Below, piece after piece: positions 1 to 5,131 of a stretch of DNA of 6,147 nt. Both the position numbers and the translations under genes were made by a program. Origin of the DNA: RUG11867 sp964553435 (GTDB lineage Bacteria > Bacillota_I > Bacilli_A > RF39 > UBA660); contig CAZKKM010000082.1 of the NCBI GenBank assembly GCA_964553435.1, forward strand, positions 1 through 6,147. The letters run 5' to 3'. Positions within the stretch are counted from its first letter, which is position 1. Every line of letters starts with the position of its first letter. The notes beneath the pieces were generated by a model. That model saw nothing but the letters and a program-made list of their open reading frames with translations. It made no database searches and was not told where the DNA came from.

Positions 1-22
1 ACCTTTCTTTTGCAATATCGAA

Positions 23-55
23 CAAAAAAAGAACATCTCACTTGTAAATGAAATG
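23..55 (-). terminator. Rho-independent terminator after nfo
   Basis: Read on the minus strand, the arm CATTTCA (55-49) pairs with TGAGATG (40-34) through 7 bp, including one G-T wobble. The loop is 8 nt and can close by one further wobble pair. A T-rich tail, TTCTTTTTTTG (33-23), follows. The hairpin begins two bases after the nfo stop codon (TAG, 59-57), as expected for an intrinsic terminator ending the nfo transcript. The stem is AT-rich and only moderately stable. Positions 1-22 beyond it hold nothing I can assign. Confidence 0.65.
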
Positions 56-56
56 C

Positions 57-971
57 CTATTTGTTCGTGTAGTATGCTCTTATTTTCGCCGGCATCTCCT
101 CATCGAAAGTCCTGTTCTTGAGCATCTCTATTTCGAATTTATACGGCGGATAATCTCTTTCTTTCGCATCACTCGTCTTACCTATATAAGGAGTCTCCAA
201 TATTTTGGGGATACCTTCCAAACGAGGACAATAAACTACATTCAAAATATTCTGCCATCCGATTGTACCGAACCCTAATATTTCATGTCGATCCTTGTGA
301 GACCCTCTAGGATTCTTAGAATCGTTCACATGAACGACTTTTATCTTATCGATACCTATTTTGCTGTCGAACTCATCCAAATATTCGTCGAATTTGGCAA
401 TATCGACTCCACTGTCGTTCAAATGACACGTATCCAAACATACACCAATCTGTTCCTTCTTACTGATGCCCTTTATGATCGTTTCGAGCTCATCCATGTT
501 CACTCCGAGCTCCGTACCCTTGCCAGCCATCGTCTCCAAACAAATCGTGACCGTATCGCATGTATCGAGTACGATATTCAAAGCATATATTATGTTTTTG
601 AGTGCATCGTCGCGATCTAAACCTACGGCACTTCCGGGATGCAAAACGAGATTCTTGATGCCCAGAAGAGCACACCTATCCAGCTCTTTGATCAAAAAAT
701 CGATACTGAAACGATATTTATCTAAATCCTTATTATTTGCCAAATTGACTATGTATGGTGCATGACATACGACGTGTTCGAGTCCTATACCATTTTCTTT
801 CATGAGATTGTATGCCTCTATCGTCTTGAAATCGTCTATCTCCGAGCGCACCGTGTTTTGAGGTGCACCTGTATAGAACATGAATGTATTTGCCCCATAC
901 GACAAAGCCTCTTTGACACTACCTGCAAGTTGATCTTTATTGAAACTGACATGTGAGCCTATTATTAACAT
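57..971 (-). CDS. nfo: Deoxyribonuclease IV (endonuclease IV, AP endonuclease)
   Basis: This 304-residue protein is a complete endonuclease IV of the zinc-dependent, TIM-barrel AP endonuclease family 2. It cleaves the phosphodiester bond 5' of abasic sites and removes blocked 3' ends during base-excision repair in the cytoplasm. All nine residues matching the trinuclear zinc site of E. coli Nfo can be placed: H70 (CHAPY), H111 (LHPGS), E146 (CLETMAGKG), D180 and H183 (CLDTCH), H214 (VVHVNDSKNP), D227 and H229 (KDRHE) and E259 (LETP). The N-terminus MLIIGSHVS matches the family's first strand, which supports the ATG at 971. An AAGGTG ribosome-binding site lies 8 nt upstream of it. Length is a little above the usual 280-300 residues, with no truncation. 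It has its own promoter-like site and terminator, so it is probably monocistronic. The chemical family is very secure. Confidence 0.97.
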   Translation of the reverse strand: MLIIGSHVSFNKDQLAGSVKEALSYGANTFMFYTGAPQNTVRSEIDDFKTIEAYNLMKENGIGLEHVVCHAPYIVNLANNKDLDKYRFSIDFLIKELDRCALLGIKNLVLHPGSAVGLDRDDALKNIIYALNIVLDTCDTVTICLETMAGKGTELGVNMDELETIIKGISKKEQIGVCLDTCHLNDSGVDIAKFDEYLDEFDSKIGIDKIKVVHVNDSKNPRGSHKDRHEILGFGTIGWQNILNVVYCPRLEGIPKILETPYIGKTSDAKERDYPPYKFEIEMLKNRTFDEEMPAKIRAYYTNK

Positions 972-996
972 ATTCTTAACACCTTCTCATATAAAG

Positions 997-1025
997 ATTA
1001 TACTCGACACCAAAAAAAAAGTAAA
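997..1025 (-). promoter_or_regulatory. Probable sigma-70-type promoter of nfo
   Basis: On the minus strand, TTTACT (1025-1020, 4 of 6 consensus positions) and a perfect TATAAT (1002-997) are separated by 17 bp. Transcription would start near 990, giving a leader of about 19 nt that contains the AAGGTG ribosome-binding site. The -35 hexamer and part of the spacer overlap the T-tract and hairpin that terminate the upstream prepilin gene. The -10 is convincing, the -35 is moderate. Confidence 0.6.
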
Positions 1026-1040
1026 GATTTTACTCTTTAC
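1012..1040 (-). terminator. Rho-independent terminator after the prepilin gene
   Basis: On the minus strand, GTAAAGA (1040-1034) and TCTTTAC (1027-1021) form a perfect 7-bp stem around the 6-nt loop GTAAAA. Nine consecutive T residues (1020-1012) follow directly. The hairpin starts three bases after the TGA stop of the prepilin gene. This placement also argues that TGA is a true stop in this organism. The stem is AT-rich, but the uninterrupted T-tract makes it a classical intrinsic terminator. Confidence 0.8.
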
Positions 1041-1043
1041 AAA

Positions 1044-1505
1044 TCATGAACATTGATTGATTGCCGCTAGAACTTCGTCTATTGCTTTCTGTTCACCGGA
1101 GATAACAGCAGGCTTATTTGCCACATCACCGGATTCCGTTCCATTATAAGCGAATGTCTTGTCGGTCAAATAAAGTGTATATGACGTTGCGCCCAATAAA
1201 TCCGATGCATGAACGACGACCATTCCTTTGTTGTTTCCTTGACTCTTGAAGCCCAAGTCTTCGATGAGATAGCAAGGTTCACTGTTATATCTCTTTGTCG
1301 TAATCGTATTCAACATCTTTTGCGATTCATACTCGCTCAAAGCAGAGTCCAACAATCTCTGACCGTACATTTGGAACGTCTTCTTCTTCGCATTGTTCAT
1401 AGAAGTCAAAATAGACGGTACAGCCAAAATCATAATCAAAGCCAAAACGACGATGACGGCCAGCAATTCTATCAATGTAAAACCCTTTTTATTTGTTTTT
1501 TTCAT
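1044..1505 (-). CDS. Prepilin-like protein with type IV pilin/pseudopilin N-terminus
   Basis: This is a complete 153-residue protein. Its N-terminus is a short basic leader, MKKTNKKG, followed by FTLIELLAVIVVLALI. This fits the class III prepilin motif, with predicted cleavage between G8 and F9 by a prepilin peptidase, and E13 as the conserved Glu at mature position 5. Residues about 14-34 form the single hydrophobic helix that anchors the subunit in the membrane before assembly. A charged helical stretch (about 37-65) and a small globular region follow. Two cysteines, C78 (EPCYLIEDLGF) and C152, could form a disulfide closing a C-terminal loop, as in many pilins; this is inference. The ATG at 1505 is preceded by GAGGAG about 7 nt away. 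No pilus assembly ATPase, peptidase or platform gene is in the window, so it appears as an orphan subunit. It could serve a type IV pilus, a competence pseudopilus or another surface filament. It is longer than typical ComGC (about 100 residues), so I give no gene symbol. Confidence 0.9.
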   Translation of the reverse strand: MKKTNKKGFTLIELLAVIVVLALIMILAVPSILTSMNNAKKKTFQMYGQRLLDSALSEYESQKMLNTITTKRYNSEPCYLIEDLGFKSQGNNKGMVVVHASDLLGATSYTLYLTDKTFAYNGTESGDVANKPAVISGEQKAIDEVLAAINQCS

Positions 1506-1533
1506 TCGTACTCTCCTCTACTCTCTATCAAAA

Positions 1534-1562
1534 ATTATAAACCACCGAAATACAAATGTCAA
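1534..1562 (-). promoter_or_regulatory. Perfect-consensus sigma-70 promoter of the prepilin gene
   Basis: On the minus strand, TTGACA (1562-1557) and TATAAT (1539-1534) both match consensus at all six positions and are separated by exactly 17 bp (1556-1540). The predicted start is near 1527, leaving a leader of about 22 nt that carries the GAGGAG ribosome-binding site at 1518-1513. The layout predicts strong, vegetative-sigma transcription of the prepilin gene, independent of nifJ, whose stop codon lies only 22 bp upstream of the -35. Confidence 0.88.
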
Positions 1563-1581
1563 TATACGATTTGAGCATTTG
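1553..1581 (-). repeat. Small inverted repeat overlapping the prepilin promoter -35
   Basis: CAAATG (1581-1576 on the minus strand) and CATTTG (1558-1553) are perfect 6-bp inverted arms separated by 17 bp. They flank and partly overlap the -35 hexamer. The arms could be an operator or merely chance in AT-rich DNA. The long loop and lack of a following T-run make it a poor terminator for nifJ. Confidence 0.2.
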
Positions 1582-1584
1582 AAA

Positions 1585-4500
1585 TTATTTTTTCTGTGCA
1601 TCTACAATTTCTTTATAATAAGCATACCTCTTTTTAGCTTGTTGTCGATTCTGTTCCATGAGTTTCATCGCATACTCAGGATTCTTGATTTTTAAAGCAT
1701 TGTAACGAACTTCTCCATTCAAGAATTCCCCGTATTTATCGAAGTTCGGCTCTTTGGAATCGATCGTCAAAGTACCATCTATATATCGCATGAGCATCGT
1801 ATAACCGCACTCGACAGCAAGGCGAGCTTCTTCGACACTACAACCCATGCCTTTCTTTATGCCATGTTCGACACATGTCGAATAAGCGATGATTATAGAT
1901 GGTCCTTTGTGATTTTCTGCTTCTTTGAAGGCTTTTATCGTTTGAAACATGTTTGCACCCAAAGCAACCTGCGCGACATAGACGTTCGGATAAGACATCG
2001 CTATGCGAAACAAATCTTTCTTGGCTGTCTTCTTGCCAGCATTGGCAAACTCTGCGACTTGTGCGATGTGACTCGACTTCGAAGCTTGACCGCCTGTATT
2101 CGAATAAACTTCTGTATCCAAGACGAGTATGTTGACATCTTCTCCGGACGATAAAACATGATCTATACCTCCAAAACCGATGTCGTAAGCCCAACCGTCT
2201 CCTCCGACTGTCCACACACTTGGTGCCTCCAAATAATCTGCCAAGTCGGTTATTTCTTTCGGCAATTTTTCTCCCGAAAGTTCTTTTTTTACTTTGTGAG
2301 TTATCTCATAGTCGTCCATATTTTCTAACCACATAGAGAAAAGTTCCTTCACCGGCTCATCGACAGACTCCATACTTTCGTTCATCACTTCGGCTATCCT
2401 TTTTCTTATTGCAATATGACCTTTTTTAATGCCATATCCGAATTCGGCATTATCTTCGAAGAGACTATTGGCCCACGGCACACTGTAAGGTGTACTTGGC
2501 ACCGATCCTCCATAAATCGAAGAACAACCTGTCGCATTAGCTATGATTAACCTATCGCCGAACAATTGGGTCAATAATTTTAAATACGGTGTTTCTCCAC
2601 ATCCTGCACAAGCTCCACTGAATTCGAATTTTGGTTTTTCTAATTGGGATCCCTTTATCGAAAATTTATCGTATAATTGGGGATTTTTATAAAAATTGAA
2701 CAATGTGTTTGCCAATCTCTGCCTCTTGGCATCGGGACTGCCGAGTGTAAGAGCCTTTTTCCCATTTTTACCTGGACAAACCTGAACGCAAGCTCCACAT
2801 CCTGTACAATCGGCTTCGCTGACACTTATCAAAAACTTGTACTTCTCATCCCCGCCTATGAGTGCTATGCCATCTTGTGCGAACTTTTCGTCTTTATCGA
2901 CGATGAAAGGTCTGATGACAGCATGAGGACAAACTGTCGAACACATTCCACATTCTATACAATTGCTACTATCCCAAACGGCAACTGAATTGGATATACC
3001 TCTTTTTTCCAATCTCGAAAGTCCTCCTTGAAAAGAGCCATTCTTGAATTCTAAAAGCTCACTTACCTTGAGTGAATCTCCTTCCCGATGATTTATCATA
3101 TCGATGACATCCATCGATTTTTCGATTCTTTCTTTTCCTCCGAGTTCTCCTTTGTATGCTTTCAATCCGGCTATTGCTTCCTTGACACAATGAACATTAG
3201 CATCTATGACATTCTGTCCTTTCGTCGCAAAACGCACAGCCAATCGTTCGCTCAATATCTTCAAATAATCTTCGACACCTAACAGTTTTAGAAGAATAGT
3301 TTCGAAAATGAGACTGATTTTCCCACCCAAATCGTGACGACGAGAAATCTCTTCGGCATCGATCGTGAAGACACTTATGTTCTTCCTCTCGATATCGTCG
3401 ACGATTTCTGGCAAAATTTCCATTTCATCGAATGCTTTTTGCGTATTTATTATGATTACTCCGTTTTGTGCCAACTTCTTAGTTACATGGAATTTCTCTA
3501 AATATACATCTTTTGTTACTACCAAGATATTAGGCTGTTCTGGATAATAAGGTGCATCTATCGGTTCACTCGCATAACGCATATGTGAAACTGTGACTCC
3601 ACCGCTCTTTTTCGAATCGTATTCGAAATATCCTTGTACATACTCGTCTTTTAAATCTCCCATGATCTTGAGTAAATCTTTGCAGGCACTCACCATGCCG
3701 TCGGATCCGTAACCATAGACGACGATTTCTTTCATCTTTTTAGATAGTTTAAAATCTGTCTTTGGCAAGCTCAAATTGGTGACATCGTCTTCTATACCTA
3801 TCGTGAAATTGTTTCGTGGTGCCTCCATGAGCATATTGTAAATCGACATGATCTCGGCTGGAGTCGTATTTTTACTGGAAATGCCATATCGGCCCCCATA
3901 TATATCGATGTTCGTATCTTTCAATGCAGATAACACATCCAAATAGAGTGGTTCGCCGACACTGCCATGTTCTTTTGCTCTATCGAGTACGGCCAATCGT
4001 TTTACCGATTTCGGCAAAACCGCATTCAAATATTCGATGCTGAAAGGTCTATAAAGATGAACGACGACGAGACCTACTGCCTCGCCCTTTTTGACGAGTT
4101 CACTTACGACCGCCTTTATCGTCGAAGTGACACTACCCATGGCGACGATTACGTACTTTGCTGCTTCATGTCCATAGTAATTGAAAGGTGCATAATCCGT
4201 ACCTTGTAGTTCGTTTATTTTTTTCATGTATTCGTCTACGATGTCTGGTACTCTTTCATAATCTTTGTTGCGGGCTTCCAGCGACTGAAAGTAAATATCT
4301 TCGTTTTCTGCCATACCACAACTCTTAGGTCGATTGACATTCAAAGACCTCTTTCTGAACTCTTTGATTGCCTCCATATCGAGCAACTTTATGAGATCTT
4401 CATCCTTTAATAGTTCGATGCGATTGAGTTCGTGACTTGTCCTAAATCCGTCCATGAAATGTAAAAAAGGTAAACTCGCTTTTATGGCAGCCAGATGTGC

Positions 4501-4956
4501 GACCGCTGCCAAGTTGTGTGCATCCTGAACACTGGCCGAAGAGAGCATACAAAATCCAGTCTCGCGTGCAGCATATACATCGCTGTGATCTCCAAAAATG
4601 GAAAGTGCATGTGTGGCAATCGTTCGAGATGCCACATGGATGACACCCGGCAATCCTTCTCCAGCCATTTTGTACATATTCGGTATCATGAGAAGAAGAC
4701 CTTGACTTGCCGTAAAAGAACTGGCAAGTGTTCCTGCCAAAAGCGCTCCGTGCATCGTTCCGGCCGCGCCTGCTTCCGATTGCATTTCGATGACATCGAC
4801 ACTCGAACCAAATAGATTTTTTTCTCCATTCGTACGATACTCATCCATTCCCGAAGCCATCGGACTAGCCGGTGTTATCGGATAAATGCTCGCCACTTCG
4901 CTAAATTTGTAGGCGACATTGGCAACCGCTGCACAACCATCCATCACTTTTTTCAT
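1585..4956 (-). CDS. nifJ: Pyruvate:ferredoxin (flavodoxin) oxidoreductase, single-chain
   Basis: The enzyme oxidises pyruvate with CoA to acetyl-CoA and CO2, passing electrons to ferredoxin or flavodoxin. It is the main pyruvate-cleaving step of many anaerobes. The 1123-residue chain has the full fused domain order: pyruvate/CoA-transferase-like domain (about 1-240, YPITPASPM at 25-33), transketolase-C-like domain (about 260-385), gamma domain (about 405-590), linker (about 595-655), a two-cluster ferredoxin domain (about 656-735) and the TPP domain (about 780-1085). Cysteines 666/669/672/676 and 717/720/723/727 bind two 4Fe-4S clusters; C783, C786, C811 and C1028 fit the proximal cluster. 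Residues equivalent to catalytic positions of the Desulfovibrio africanus enzyme appear as T28, E61, R111 and N953. The TPP motif GGDGWAYDIGFGG starts at 918. The start ATG is set by an AGGATG ribosome-binding site 7 nt upstream and by the typical MKKVMDGCAAVANVAY N-terminus. It is slightly shorter than the usual 1170-1200 residues and lacks the long C-terminal extension of the D. africanus enzyme, but appears intact. Confidence 0.98.
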   Translation of the reverse strand: MKKVMDGCAAVANVAYKFSEVASIYPITPASPMASGMDEYRTNGEKNLFGSSVDVIEMQSEAGAAGTMHGALLAGTLASSFTASQGLLLMIPNMYKMAGEGLPGVIHVASRTIATHALSIFGDHSDVYAARETGFCMLSSASVQDAHNLAAVAHLAAIKASLPFLHFMDGFRTSHELNRIELLKDEDLIKLLDMEAIKEFRKRSLNVNRPKSCGMAENEDIYFQSLEARNKDYERVPDIVDEYMKKINELQGTDYAPFNYYGHEAAKYVIVAMGSVTSTIKAVVSELVKKGEAVGLVVVHLYRPFSIEYLNAVLPKSVKRLAVLDRAKEHGSVGEPLYLDVLSALKDTNIDIYGGRYGISSKNTTPAEIMSIYNMLMEAPRNNFTIGIEDDVTNLSLPKTDFKLSKKMKEIVVYGYGSDGMVSACKDLLKIMGDLKDEYVQGYFEYDSKKSGGVTVSHMRYASEPIDAPYYPEQPNILVVTKDVYLEKFHVTKKLAQNGVIIINTQKAFDEMEILPEIVDDIERKNISVFTIDAEEISRRHDLGGKISLIFETILLKLLGVEDYLKILSERLAVRFATKGQNVIDANVHCVKEAIAGLKAYKGELGGKERIEKSMDVIDMINHREGDSLKVSELLEFKNGSFQGGLSRLEKRGISNSVAVWDSSNCIECGMCSTVCPHAVIRPFIVDKDEKFAQDGIALIGGDEKYKFLISVSEADCTGCGACVQVCPGKNGKKALTLGSPDAKRQRLANTLFNFYKNPQLYDKFSIKGSQLEKPKFEFSGACAGCGETPYLKLLTQLFGDRLIIANATGCSSIYGGSVPSTPYSVPWANSLFEDNAEFGYGIKKGHIAIRKRIAEVMNESMESVDEPVKELFSMWLENMDDYEITHKVKKELSGEKLPKEITDLADYLEAPSVWTVGGDGWAYDIGFGGIDHVLSSGEDVNILVLDTEVYSNTGGQASKSSHIAQVAEFANAGKKTAKKDLFRIAMSYPNVYVAQVALGANMFQTIKAFKEAENHKGPSIIIAYSTCVEHGIKKGMGCSVEEARLAVECGYTMLMRYIDGTLTIDSKEPNFDKYGEFLNGEVRYNALKIKNPEYAMKLMEQNRQQAKKRYAYYKEIVDAQKK

Positions 4957-4979
4957 ATCATCACATCCTATTGTCTTAA

Positions 4980-5008
4980 ATTATATAATTTTGCCAAAAT
5001 AATTTCAA
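4980..5008 (-). promoter_or_regulatory. Probable sigma-70-type promoter of nifJ
   Basis: On the minus strand, TTGAAA (5008-5003, 5 of 6 matches) and TATAAT (4985-4980, 6 of 6) are spaced by 17 bp. The predicted start is near 4973, giving a short leader of about 17 nt that ends in the AGGATG ribosome-binding site. The region upstream is very AT-rich and may act as an UP element. With the terminator of the preceding gene upstream, this makes nifJ the first gene of its own transcript. Confidence 0.75.
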
Positions 5009-5033
5009 TAAGGAAGATGATTTTTTTCGTTTA

Positions 5034-5050
5034 TTACAAAAGTTTACAAA
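5034..5050. repeat. Two direct copies of TTACAAA, 10 bp apart
   Basis: TTACAAA occurs at 5034-5040 and again at 5044-5050 on the plus strand. The copies start 10 bp apart, one helical turn, and lie about 26-42 bp upstream of the nifJ -35. They could be a tandem regulator site or part of an AT-rich UP element. I recognise no known operator, and the low complexity makes chance likely. Confidence 0.2.
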
Positions 5051-5070
5051 TCACAATAAATAATTATTTT

Positions 5071-5101
5071 AAACCAAAAGAAACAAAGAATTCCTCTTTG
5101 T
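5071..5101 (-). terminator. Rho-independent terminator after the surface-protein gene
   Basis: On the minus strand, ACAAAGA (5101-5095) and TCTTTGT (5089-5083) form a perfect 7-bp stem with the 5-nt loop GGAAT. The T-rich tail TTCTTTTGGTTT (5082-5071) follows. It lies 30 bp after the TAG stop at 5134-5132 and separates that gene from the nifJ promoter. The tail is interrupted by two G residues, so efficiency may be partial. Confidence 0.65.
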
Positions 5102-5131
5102 ACTTATTATTCTATCTTCCGAAATTTTTAC

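Noticed and set aside
285..620. Plus-strand 111-codon reading frame opposite nfo
   Set aside because: It is antisense to zinc-ligand codons of nfo, has no ribosome-binding site and shows no recognisable protein features.
1036..1046. The 11-mer TTTACAAATCA, also found at 5043-5053, as a shared regulatory site
   Set aside because: Several 11-mer matches are expected by chance in a 6-kb AT-rich window, and the first copy is explained by the terminator arm and stop codon.
1044..1046. TGA read as Trp (Mollicutes-type code 4)
   Set aside because: A strong terminator begins three bases after this TGA, the Trp codons I checked are TGG, and no gene needs TGA readthrough to stay open.
1838..2215. Minus-strand 125-codon Arg/Ser-rich reading frame
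   Set aside because: It is an alternate frame of nifJ across the TPP-binding motif; the low-complexity Arg-rich product is typical of a frame shadow.
4495..4815. Plus-strand reading frame of 106 codons with CxxC pairs suggesting a small zinc protein
   Set aside because: It lies wholly antisense to the conserved N-terminal domain of nifJ; its Cys-rich look comes from complementary codons, and no promoter or ribosome-binding site supports it.
5058..5069. Palindrome AAATAATTATTT upstream of nifJ
   Set aside because: It is pure A/T sequence in an AT-rich intergenic stretch where such palindromes are common by chance; no operator family is recognised.
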